Source of the DNA: Paralichthys olivaceus
Taxonomy: Eukaryota; Chordata; Actinopteri; Pleuronectiformes; Paralichthyidae
Reading direction: 5' to 3'
Assembly: GCF_024713975.1 (NCBI RefSeq)
Contig: NC_091094.1
Location: 12,881,001-12,945,000, forward strand
DNA: 64,000 bases
Below are positions 23,835 through 35,709 of the stretch, one piece after another. Both the position numbers and the translations under genes were made by a program. How positions within the stretch are numbered: position 1 is the first letter of the stretch; each line of letters begins with the position of its first letter. A model generated the notes under the pieces. It saw only the letters and a list, made by a program, of their open reading frames with translations, ran no database searches and was not told the origin of the DNA.

Positions 23835-26595
23835 CACTCTCCTCCCTGGATTAGAGGAAATACCTTGAGCTCCAAATAAAACCACTTTTGTTGTAAGCTG
23901 TGAATGTATGCATATTCACCGTCACTGCACAGGAATTACAGTGAGTCACAGATTCTTGAAGTTTGAGCGTCTTTGTAAGGAACTTTTCACACCTCGAACA
24001 TACTGGACACGTGAACATTTCATATGTACCAGTTCAAATCATTCCCCCCAATCAGGCTTCATACCTCTATGTACCCCGTTTGTGTAAAATCAGAAAGGAA
24101 TGGTGGCTTATGTAGGTGTTATTGTTTGATCAGAATAATTTTTAAACCAGCTACCACTAGTATTTTAGCTACAAAATGAGAAAAGTAAAATTAAAGTTGG
24201 TGTAAAAATGTCACCAGTAAAGTTCAAATACAACCCTATAAACTCTTCATTGAAAAAAGGGCATTAGGGTGGCCCGTGGTCATATCTGTGCTGTGAGCTC
24301 AAGTTGAATTAAATTTGGTGTTCAGTGAAGGGACACCATTCAGGGATAAGGTCCTGTACAAGTTCCCTGCTGCAGTCAGAATCATATTAAATGAGAACAT
24401 AAGGAGATTATGCATATGAACTGTAAACCTCTGCATTGTTAAGTCCCAAGAAGGAACTGCTTGTTGTGTATCACGTTCCTGTTTTCTAAGTGAACACAGA
24501 CGTCCTTGTTTGCTCTCGGGTGCATATATGAGCCGTGTTTTTTTACAGTATGCCTCAGGAGATATTTGTCATGAGTTTCAGATCTGTGCATCTTTGTTGT
24601 GAGTTCAGATACGTTTTATTCAGTGTAGCAATGATATGACATGTAGTTCCAAAAATCTACAAAAACAGTCATGTAAAGCTTATAGCATAACCTGGAGTGC
24701 AACAAGGTGATATGTGAACAAATGGACTTTAAGATACAGAACATGTATCAACAACTGGGTCAATGCTGGAAGAATGAGGTTGGTTTAAACGCCTCGTTGT
24801 GAGTCTGTAAAACAGCAGCAAAGATTGCATCAAACAAAGGCCTTAAATTTTGATATCTGATCAAATGGTGCAGATCCCGAGTGGAGCTGTGTCTTTCTCT
24901 GTAAGAAATTCATTTTTTGAATTAAATGGGAAGCGGTTCCACCCTGAGCTCTTTCTGTCTTATGTCTACTGGGTTTATTAACTCACTTTAACTTGTGAGA
25001 CATGATAAACAACCTATATCCATATAACTTCCTATGATAAGAACACAACAGGTTTAAATTAGTTTAAATTGCATTAGAACCGCTACCCAATCTAACTGCA
25101 CTGCCCCTCCTCCTCCTTGATTGGAAAACTAACTGTTGTGAGAGCTGCATTAGAAATTCAGGCTATTATTATTTTATTAAGTTTTTCTGGCACCGAAGAT
25201 TTTGTAGGATGGGGAATGTATTATAAGTGCATGGTGTCTACATGGACCCTTGTTTGTTCTGACTGTCTGTTTACTGGAGCTGTAAATGGGAACCACTACT
25301 GATGGGTTAATACCTTTGCTGTGTATATCCGTGCACGTAAACTGGGACTAGTCGTTGAGCTGTAAAATGAATCATTCAGCTCCACTCGTCCTGTCACTAA
25401 CCTCCCTCTCTACACACACATTAGTACGATTCTGGGAAACTGAGCGTGAGTGGAGGCCGACACTGTCCACTGTTTTTCTTTTTGCATGAATAAGCTCAGC
25501 CATAGGAGTTTCATTAATCCAGCCCTTTCACATGTTGAGGCCAGGGAAGAGAGACTGTGGAAGGAGGCGACGTGAGCAAACACACCACTCGCTCTCTAAC
25601 AAGGAACTTTGGACCTTTCCATTTGAACTTTCTTTTCTTTTCTACTCACTCCAAGAGACCTTTTCCCCCTGAAAGTCTCCAAAATAAAATGCCCTCTCCA
25701 AAAATACAGCTCTTTGTGGGCCTATGTATATCTTTCTGTGTTTCTTTCACTCTGCACTGCTTTGGTCATCGTTTTATTTCATCTTCATTGTGGCTACAGA
25801 ACCACACAGTTTATTTAGAAGATGAGGCCTAATATCTTCTGAATGCAGAGCAAAATATTTTTAAAAAAATAACAATGCAGAGATTTTCTTACCGGTTTAG
25901 TTTCATCATTTTTATGCAAGATAAGCAAAGCTTCAATGCAGAGTTTACAAATTTACTATGAACTCCTGTGGAAAGAGTTTAAGATAAGAATAAAACAAGA
26001 TGAGACAAGATCATCCTTTAACAGTCCCATTATGGGGAAACAGACCATGTTACAGCTCCAAAAGTTAAACTAAAAATAATGTGCTTCATAGTAAAAGTAA
26101 TAAATAGTTTTTTAAAAAAGTGCAATACAAAGACAAAAGATATTGTAATATATATACAATGAACATGGGGTTGCACATAATACGGTTTTGAAGAAATTGA
26201 GTTAAATGAAGTTAAACCTGAGTGTTTGTGGTGCAGTCCCACATTTTTGGTGCATGTGATGGAGTTGGAATTATTGATATAATCATTTATATATTGATTT
26301 CCATCTCATATTGGTCATGAGTAATAATTACCTATGGTGGCCTCACACAGCCACATGACTGTAGTTCGGTGGACCACCTGTTTGAGTCCTCTCTTTGGGG
26401 AGCTGTTCCTTTAAGAGATGCAGAGTTGACACATGCATAACTTCCATCTGACTGATCAGTGTTTGAGTCCCTGTGTGTTTCAGTGCTGCTGACCTGACTG
26501 ACCACAGATCAGCATCTCTGACACTCTGCAGGGGGGGGGGGTCACCTCAGACTGAGAGGCTCAGTGGGGCTGTGACTGCAGCAGCCGGGGTCGTG
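23835..26595. other. Intergenic between rdh10-like and sbspon-like (divergent pair)
   Basis: No coding exon is recognisable. The two genes are transcribed away from each other, so this 2.8 kb must hold both promoters. A segment at 25976-26045 resembles the common fish repeat tail with AGATCATCC and CCCATTATGGGGAAA. A run of eleven G at 26531-26541 lies just before the sbspon start. The rest is AT-rich and unassigned. Confidence 0.4.
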
Positions 26596-29500
26596 ATGCC
26601 AGGTTCAGGTCTGAGGAGCAGCGGCTCCGTCACGTTGCTTTGTCTCGGTGTGTTTGTGTTCCATGCCGCTCCGGGCCGGGCGGACTGCCGGGCCGCGGGC
26701 CTGTGCTGCTCCGGCCGCGACCCGTCCTGCACCAGTGAGGGCTGGAGGTCTGACCGCTCCTACGGCCCCTGCTACTGCGACCAGGCCTGCGTCTCCACCC
26801 GGGACTGCTGCCACGACTATGAGGCCGCCTGTCCGGGTAAATATCTCAGGAACTTCTATATAGTGGACAAAACATGGACAATTACAAACTAACAAATCAC
26901 AATTCCAACACACTGATTTGAAATAGTTGGTAAAACACGTGGGTTGAATTTGTTTTTAAAGGAAATTCACCAAATCATATCAGACATTATCTTTTATTGT
27001 TTACACATGTCAGTGTTTTTTAATATTATATATGAATATTCATATTTAAAAAATCATACTCTTTCAAAAACTTCCATCTCGTGTGATCCACCGGCTCCAG
27101 AACACAACAAATGTCTTCTCATTGAATTTTAATTCTTCTAATATATATTAATGTATATAATGTTTTTACATTATATACATTAAAACAGCTTTTCAACAGA
27201 CAAACAGATTTTAGGGCTATTTATAATTTATATTTTTTCAGTAGCTTCCATGTCATATGGCCCACTGACTTCAGACCAATGCCTATCTCATATTATTATT
27301 CTAGATAACAAGACGCTCTGGTTTTGATTGGATTTTCGTGCTTCACATATTTTTAATAATCGTATTTTTTTAAATAGCGTCCATGTGACTTTTAGTTCAG
27401 AGTCAGTCTGGAGGTGTGTTCTATTTGCCTATGGCAGCAATAACATCTGATATGATTTGGAGTCAGTGAGTCACATGAGATGGAAGCTATTGAAAACAAG
27501 GAATTATAGATGATCCCTAAATGAACTGGATGAATACATCCTTAGTGATCTAGTACTGTAATATACTATGAGTCCAGAGACTTGATCTCTACTGAGAGCT
27601 GTATTAGCTGAAATAAATAAATAATATCTGATTCTTCAGATGAAACAATCAAACAGGTTATTGGACCCACATTCTAAGTGACAATATTCAGATTTGTCTT
27701 GATCAATATATGTAATGAAAACTAATAGTCAATAATATTACTGTAAGTTTATCCTCTGGTGTTTGTGCTCGGTCTCTTTTCTCTCAGCGGTGTCCTGCGT
27801 GGTGAGTGAGTGGACGGAGTGGTCCGGCTGTGCTGAGCCGTGCAGGGCCACAGTTCGCAGGCGGAGCAGGGTCATCGTGCAGGAGCCGCTCAATGCAGGG
27901 AAACCCTGTCCCCATCTGGAGGAACACGCTGGCTGTGCAGAGTACTGGTCAAATCACGGGAACTGTCACAGCTCACTGGGTGAGAAAATATCCAGCTGGA
28001 TTCTTTTACAACATTTTCTAAACCGTACTCATAAGATATCATTATCAAATCCTTTTGACAAAGAAATTTGACTGAAGCTATAGATATTTAACTGATAAAC
28101 CATAAACCAACTTTATCATAACTATAAATATAAAGAAAACACAAACTGACAAATATAAATTAGGATTTTTTTCTGCACTGTTTATTCTGTAAAGTAACAT
28201 TTTTAATGTTGGTACATAAAGATAAAAATAAACACAGATATGTCTGTGAAAGACGCCAACTGATAAAACTGTCAGGTTAGACATTTGATTATCACTTCAC
28301 TATCCACATGTAAATAACTGATTAGGAGATTAGAAGAAATGTTATTATACATATGACTCTTTAAGTCATATAAGTCATTTAAGTTTTGGTCCTTTCAAGG
28401 AAAATATTCAGTGATCACGGATACACTTTTCTATTTCTGCTTTGTTGTCACACAGTGTTAGATTGTAGAAATGTAGACTTAATGAATATTAAGTTATGAT
28501 AATCCCACATCTGTCGTTACTTATCATTGAATGAAAATGGATCATAAAACTCAATAAGATGCTAAATCCCAAGTGCAGATTTCCAGCTTCTGTCATGCAA
28601 ATATGAAACATTTCTAGAATCCTATTTTTATGTGCATTTAACCAAAACATGTACATTTCATTTTAAATGTATGAGACCCATCTTGCAACATATGGTTTCA
28701 TGTAATGGTCTCATGATGGATGCTCCCTCTGCAGTTCCAGCTCTTATAACCACAAGTGGCTATGGCAACACGAGGAAGAAAAGAGACATCCTCGACAGCG
28801 GCGACATTATCGGGTAAAACCTTCTCTAGGATCAGTGAAATGTGAAATTACAGTCTATTTATTTCTGATATTTTCTCTCATATGTATTTAGCTTTGTGTG
28901 TGTATGTGTGTGTATGTGTGCGTGTACGTGTGTGTTTAAAATAGGTATTGTGTCCAGTTTCAGTTGACCTCTCTGACAAAAGGGTGCCAGGAGAGTCTGG
29001 GCCCACACACCCAGTGGATGCAGTACCTGAGGCAGGGCCACCATGTGTGTGTGAGGTGCCAGCCGCCTGCTCTCGCTAATGGGCAGCAACACTGTGCTGG
29101 AGACGGTGAGGAAAACACAGACGACAGGTAAGAATGTAAAGAATGGAGAACATGATTCATAATGATGTGGCATCAAGAAAGTTTTCTATCAATATAGCAC
29201 CATTGTGACATCACTGTTCTGACACAGTAGAGCTGCCTCACAGCGAGAAGGTTCTGGGTTCATAGCCGCTGGCTGGTTGTTGTGCTGGTGTGTGGAGTTT
29301 GCATGTTCTCCGTGTCTGTGTGGGTTTTCACTTGGTACTCCCATAGTTCATGTGATACACTGGCGACTTGTCCTGGGAGTGTACCCCGCCTCTCGCTCTG
29401 CTGATTGGCTACACCCCCCCACAGCCCTCAAAGCATAAGCTGTTTAGAGAATGGATGGATGGATGAACAAGTCACTGCTTGTTTTAAAATCTGCCTCAAA

Positions 29501-30583
29501 ATGTAAACTCGTGTTGTTCAGGAAACATTAATGAGCACAACAGATAATGTATTTGGTTTTATGCTCAGCTGAGAGTTTATTCATGCATGAAATTAGCTTG
29601 AAGTTCATTTGGCTTATGAAACCACTGTCCTACTCACTGGAATGGGAATCTTTGGATCCCACTGTATGTGAAGAAACAACATAACGCTTCATAACACTAA
29701 TAAAATGAAGTTTCACCCTATATGGAGCAGTGACAATAAGTATTATGCAATTACCAGCTGAAAGCAGCATATAGAAATTTCAAAGTGTTTGGAGTGAATT
29801 CAACATGATGGCTCCACTCAGCAAAGTGATTTATAATTTATACCTTGAAGCCAGGCTCGCTGTACTGTGTACTCTTCATGCTAAACTTACCGGCTGCTGG
29901 TTGTAGCTTTATACGCAGACTTATCGCTCTGCTCTTGGCAAAAAAAAAGCAAAAGTGACACAAAATGTCAAACTGTTCTTTTAGGGATATTCCTAATTAT
30001 ACATTTTAATTAGGATTAGAATAATCCTTCCAACCACATTTACCAAACAAGGCCAATGCAAAAAGGCACAAGATAACACTTATATTATTGTGTGTAATTT
30101 GATTGTTGGCATAAAAAACATGGTTGTATCTTACTTAATGGTTGCAATGTGTTAATTATTTTTAAAAAAAGGAGTTATGCTCTGACCGTTAAGACCTTGC
30201 CCCTGGCGTCTGAAAAGTGGGGCACATTGAACACATGTGTCTGACACTATACCTACCTGTGTGTATTCTCAGATTCTCTGCAGTGGTGTATGGAGTGTGT
30301 CAGATCAGATGCTTTTTTCATCCCATCAATTCCACTGATCTATTCTGCACCATATATCACAGATCTGATGACTAACAGTTAGAACCACCACTAGAGGGCA
30401 ACATTGTTTATCTCTTGGATTTTAAGGGGACTTCTGAATTCCTCCTCCTGCTCTTCTCCCTGCAGGAGACAGTCTCTCCAGTGGCAGGCGGTGGGAAACC
30501 CTCGATGTAAGGGAGTGTGGAGACGTGTGGGCAGGTTGGAGGCCTGCTCCTGCCCAACAGTCCACAGCTTCCTCTTCATCTGA
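26596..30583 (+). CDS. sbspon: Somatomedin-B and thrombospondin type-1 domain protein (SBSPON family)
   Basis: This is a small secreted extracellular-matrix protein family; the molecular role is poorly known. There are five exons: 26596-26836, 27788-27979, 28735-28813, 28945-29127, 30466-30583 (stop TGA), giving 813 nt and 270 aa (human 264). Residues 1-29 form a signal peptide (hydrophobic core VTLLCLGVFVFHAAPG). The somatomedin-B domain follows (about 30-80, CRAAGLCCSGRDPSC, CYCDQAC and DCCHDYEAAC). A thrombospondin type-1 repeat is at about 83-135 (WTEWSGC, RRRSR). Then comes VPALITTSGY and a Cys-rich tail (WMQYLRQGHHVCVRCQPP, QWQAVGNPRCKG, CSCPTVHSFLFI), which matches human SBSPON to the last residues. 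The ATG at 26596 was chosen because it starts the signal peptide; an upstream in-frame ATG at 26473 is less likely. It could be the 20q-type sister copy and not the direct orthologue (see findings). Confidence 0.92.
29222..29467 (+). repeat. Dispersed SINE-like repeat, family E, copy in sbspon intron 4
   Basis: It reads GCTGCCTCACAGCGAGAAGG, then TTCTGGGTTCATAGCC, GGAGTTTGCATGTTCTCC, CTGGGAGTGTACCCCGCCTC and ends in ATGGATGGATGGATGA-type repeats. This is a typical fish dispersed repeat. A pol III B-box-like segment is visible. Confidence 0.7.
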
Positions 30584-30604
30584 TTGCCTCCTTCCCTCTA
30601 ATGT

Positions 30605-30619
30605 CCCCCCCCCCCCCCC
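30605..30619 (+). repeat. C15 homopolymer
   Basis: A run of about 15 C lies 22 nt after the sbspon stop codon, in the 3' UTR. Lengths of such runs are unreliable in assemblies. Confidence 0.85.
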
Positions 30620-30744
30620 ATCCCTCTGTAGATATCCACTTAGACACAGTCTGCCAGCATGATTACAAATCTCTAGTAAAGCGTGCTTCCTTTTCAGTCA
30701 GATGACCACATACAGTCTGTGAGAATACAACAAATATTTTACAC

Positions 30745-31031
30745 ACGACAGTGTTTCATCTAAATTGTACAAATTGTTGTTTTCTTTAGCCTAGAATGGG
30801 GCCTTTATATTTAAATACTTTATATTTACATCAAGAGCGGGTCCTCTCTACGGAGGGCGCCATGTTTTTTACAGTTGTTCAAACACAACAAACTAAACAT
30901 CTTTTGAATTTTTTTATGACAACTGAAGCCACCCCAGGTTCTCTTTCATGTTTGGAAGGAGAGGGTGAGGTGAGGGGTGTTCAGCTGCAACACACAACTT
31001 CACCACCAAATTCGACACACTGAAGCTTTAA
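30745..31031 (+). repeat. MITE-like repeat, family C, copy 1 (5'-truncated)
   Basis: It shares TTTATATTTAAATACTTTAT, CCTCTCTACGGAGG, GCCATGTTTTTTACA, TTTTATGACAACT and GGAAGGAGAGGGTGAGG with 40132-40487, in the same order. The left terminal inverted repeat is missing. The right end degenerates to ACACACTGAAGCTTTA. Confidence 0.7.
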
Positions 31032-34000
31032 TGATCTATGTTCCTGTCTACTTTGGTTTGCAGTACAAAAACAGTAAAATGAAAGTCAACAATTCCTAAT
31101 CAAAATGTAAAGTGATCTGATTTATTTAGTCTTGAGTCATCAAAGGGAAACGTTGCGTCTTTCTTAAGAAATAGAAATATCTTGGGACATTGAGACATGT
31201 TTTTTTTCTTTTACAAGACAAGGCTCTGGCTCTGAGTGAATCACAACCAGTCACAACGCCAAAGTTACAACATGCACTGAACAGTAGAACATTTATACAG
31301 AAACAACAGCATAGAAAGTCAACAGGTAAAAATGTTCTCTTTTTTTGTTTTACAAAACAGACAGCCTCGGGACCTACAAACAACATTGTATAAGAGCTGA
31401 CTAAGGTCATTCAAATATCTTTTTTCAATTCCCTGGAAACAGTGTACTTTACAAAGACTGATGGCTTAGGCAAGGTTGGGGTCAATTCCACTGAGAGCTT
31501 AAAATGTAGAAAAAATATAGTTTACGTTTTTGACTTGTACCAGGTTTAATTTGTCTCATGCTGTAATACTGGTTCCTGTTATAGTGTCTTGTGTACTGTG
31601 TGTTTTTTTTACATAATCAAGGCATCTTGAATCGACCCCAACCCTGTAATACAGTGTTTGATTCAGAGTGTGTGGACTTAGGCTACTTGCTAAAGCAGTG
31701 GATCTCACTGGGTTTTGGAAATGACCACGTGTCCCTGAAAAGGGCCCTATGGGGTTCTAACAAAAATGAAAAAGACTTGAAACTCTTCACATTTAAAGCA
31801 GCTAGCGCAACAACCAAATTCTATTTTAGCATTCTGCTAAATGCATTTACTATACAGTTGGGAGTCTTGTAATGGAAAGTGTTGAGAATCTGTGCTCTTC
31901 ATCTTCGTTTGTATCAACAAACGAGAAATAAAACCAGTCACTTGATTGTGTTTCTTCATAAAACATGATGGTTTAGTCCGTTGATTCGTGTCAGAATTCC
32001 TCCACAGGGATCGCAGTAAAATTAAAACCTCTTTTACACAACTAGATTTTGTAAATTTGAATGGCTCCCAAGGAAATGGAGGAGAGTAAAGTGTGTGCCC
32101 AAATAAATGAAAAAAAGAATGACTTGTAAAAATAATTACTTTGCTTTGTATAATGGTGGTATCATGTCACAGTATCACAGTCTGGTATCAAATTACAATG
32201 TCATGCGCAATGATTTTTCATACTAAAAGCTTAGGAGTATCAATACTAGTGTCAGGATTTCAATACTTGTGTGTATGTCTGCGCACGATGCACATTTGCC
32301 CGTAATTAATCTCTTAGACACATAAATTAGTCTTGACAGTAGTGCATGCTGCCTATTCATGAACTATTGATTGTCATCATTTTTGAGAGCTACTTGGTCC
32401 CTGACTACCGTAACATAGAAAACCCCAAATATGGGACAGAAGCTCACATGATCCTTCAGGACGGGATATGTGATCTCAATGTTGTTTCCATTAGAGTTAA
32501 TGACATGTCTGACTGAAATTTGTTTCAACATCTAAATCACCTAAATCGTTTCAATGTAACAGATTTGAAATGTTTCGCATACATTGGCCTTGACTTTTCA
32601 CGAGCTAAAACATTAATGTGCAATAAAATGTTCATCGGAAACTAACCTATGCCTCAATTGTTCCTCTGCTTGAGTCTGATGCTGTCTTCAAAGAAAAACC
32701 ATGCCTGTCCAACCTCACAATGTAATATGAAGAATTATACATATTTATTGAGGAAAGTACCTTCTTAAATACATATAATCAGAACTACAAGCCATTCACT
32801 TCAAGGTTTTTTGAGGGAGACTATGAATATGATCCAATCTGAATGTCATCATCTGGAAAATGTTAAATATCTGCAGTCAGTTGTTAAAATCTTTTTTGAG
32901 GATGATGGTTATTTTCTTTGGGGGGGGATGACTTGGCTTCTCACTGCTGACTTTATTTTGTGTTCAATACTTTGTAATTTCACCAGAATACAAAGAAAAG
33001 CTGACACTATGATGCTGCATATAATAGATTGTTCAAACCATCCACCCTAAGTTATTCAAGAATGTGATTGGTTGCTAACTAAGATTCATGTGATGCACCT
33101 CCCATCCCTCTGCTCACAGCTGTAAATTAATAGATTCATGTGTCAAATTAATCTTAATTTCTCATATGATTACAGTTCTCTTGGTAATAAAATTGGTTGC
33201 TGCTGCATGTTACAGTCAAATCTGCACATGAAGAACACAAAAGCAGGATTCTCCTGACATGCATGCATTCATATCAGAAACACATTCTTCTTATTCTTCT
33301 CCATTAAGTGGCAGCCACACAAGTGTAGTTACGGAAGCCTCACACACACACACACACACACGGTTCCCTTTGCCTCTCGCAGTCATTGCTATTCCTTTCA
33401 CACCCCAGCTCCTCTCACTATGTTGAGCAATATGAATTGGTTCAACTCTGATTAAAACAGGAAATGAAATCAGGGTTTGTGATTAGACTTTTAACACAAA
33501 AAGAATGTCAACCACTTCCTGTTGACTTTCTGAACAAATATCACCTGACACCTACATGTATAAAAGTGCAATGGCTTCTTCAGTGCTATCTCTAACTGTC
33601 TTGAATTTGCTTCAGGAAGTGGCTAAGAGAGATTTCACTGTTTGCTCAGTTTTGTTTGAGGATCTGTTCAGTTGGCAGTGAGGTTGTTCTCCATTCAGCT
33701 CGTCAACATCAGAGAAACTGTGATTAAAGGCAATATATTCTTCTTGAGATTCTTAAAATTCACTTTGGTTGTAACTGCTCATGTTGGCATGATCGTATTA
33801 GATGTAAAAGCAAATAGTAGCTATTATTTAATTTCAATTCTCAAGATAGTATCAGCATATTAAATGTCTTGATTTGTCTTTGTGTTTTTATGTCATATTT
33901 TTATTTCATGTTCCTGTGGCGCCTTTCTGCGAAAAAAAGAAGGTCTTCATTTCTGTGATAATATATACTCTTCATTTGGAGATTACACACTTTCCTCCCT

Positions 34001-35709
34001 TGGTCAATCTTTAATTTAAACTGCAGCGAGTGACAGTCACATGTTATAGAAGATTGTTTTTCTTTGTTATGTGACCATATAAAAGAGAAATGCATTGTGG
34101 GTTTCTAACTGTCAAGAATCTAAAACTAATTTATATTGCGTGGTATTATAATTATTTATGGGATGCTACGAAGATTTAAGACAAGCATTAAAAGTACAAG
34201 ATCCTCGCGTCATAATGTTGCATTTACACTCATGAATGTGTACAGTGAGTAGTGACTCGGTTAACATGTTACTACATGTTCAGGTTATGCACGTCTGTGT
34301 GTGTAGGCTATATATGTACGTGTGAATATATGTTACATGCAATCAAACCATTTCATGTCCAATAAACAAACTGCTGCCAGCCTTTGAGGGCTGCTGCACT
34401 CGCTATGGAAACTAAATGTATCTATGTATTCTGAATATCGACTTCTGTAACTGCATGGTTCTGCTGTGGGTGTGAGTTTGTGCTCATGCATGAGTTTCCT
34501 CAGTTCAGGCATTACAGCTGATACATATGAAAGTTAACCTGCTTGTGTATATTCAGTGACTTTATTTTGAACCCTGCTCTCTTGGAAGGCCAATGCATGC
34601 TGAACATCTGTTACACAAACCTAAACATGTCAATAAGCTTTAAATAAAAAACATAAATAATTCTTCCCACATATTATGTTTTTGTACGTTGACTGATTGG
34701 CTGCATGCATGCTCCATAAATGTCCGCTTGATGCTGCAATCAAGACTATAATCTCTGACTCTTATTTTTATATCAAAAAATCTTGGTCCACCACTATCGT
34801 CCTTAAAAATTATAACAGGGTGCAAAGAACAATGTTCACCAATGGAGATTTGAAAGTATCATCCAATCTTACTATGGCATGATAACATTGGGGACAGCAA
34901 AATACTGTTCAAGACCGAGTACTCAAGATAATGGATGAGTTGAAGCCTCTGATAACTGCAGACATTGAACCTTATAGATGATTTTGACACAGCAGACTAG
35001 CAAATCACATATTTCAATAAGGACCTCTCTCTTATCTACTGTATATAAAAATAAATCAGATAAGACAATCTCAAGAGTGTGGATACATGAATTTGCATTA
35101 CATCACCCATCAGCCTTCACACTCATACACATGCACACACATACACACCCCTACAAATGTTAATGACTAAGGCCAGGTTTGGGAAGAGAGGGCACAAGTA
35201 AGTAGCTTATAGGCTTCTAGGTCCTCTTCTGTATTTCTATCTGTAAGACTACAGAATAAACTTGGACTCTGTAACGGGACAGTCGGCAGCTGGGATTGTT
35301 TTTCCTAGAGAATATATAGAGATAAACCCCTGCAGCTAAAACCACATCATTCAATTGGGTTACACCAGTATCAACCACAAAACTAGATTTCTCTGACTAC
35401 CCTTGATTCCACAGGGATCTCTGACCAGGCCTGTTGGCTACCCAGGAGTGCTTCTTTGTATTGTGGGTGTGGAATACCGCTAAGAGGAATGAGCTGAAGG
35501 ATGGGCAGTGACATTCTCCAATTTAGAAATGTTTATTCTCCCAGAGTATTCACCACACATGTTCACTTGGAGCTCATTGCCCAGCAGCATGCTAAGGTAA
35601 TTCGTGAAATGTTTCAGTGAGACCCTTTTTCTTCTCTTTCCGTTGTCTACCGTGTTTATCACAAACACTCTGGCCCGGGCTTCCCATTTGTTTCTGTTCC
35701 ACTTTTACC
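31032..35709. other. Intergenic between sbspon and kcnb1 (convergent)
   Basis: About 4.7 kb without a recognisable gene. Part of the right end should be kcnb1 3' UTR: an AATAAA on the minus strand lies at 35532-35537, 173 nt past the kcnb1 stop. A (CA)n tract lies at about 33341-33361. Open frames here are short and AT-rich and look random. Confidence 0.45.

Noticed and set aside
26605-26913. 102-codon minus-strand frame opposite sbspon exon 1
   Set aside because: It is the antisense of a GC-rich coding exon. The sense strand encodes the signal peptide and somatomedin-B domain.
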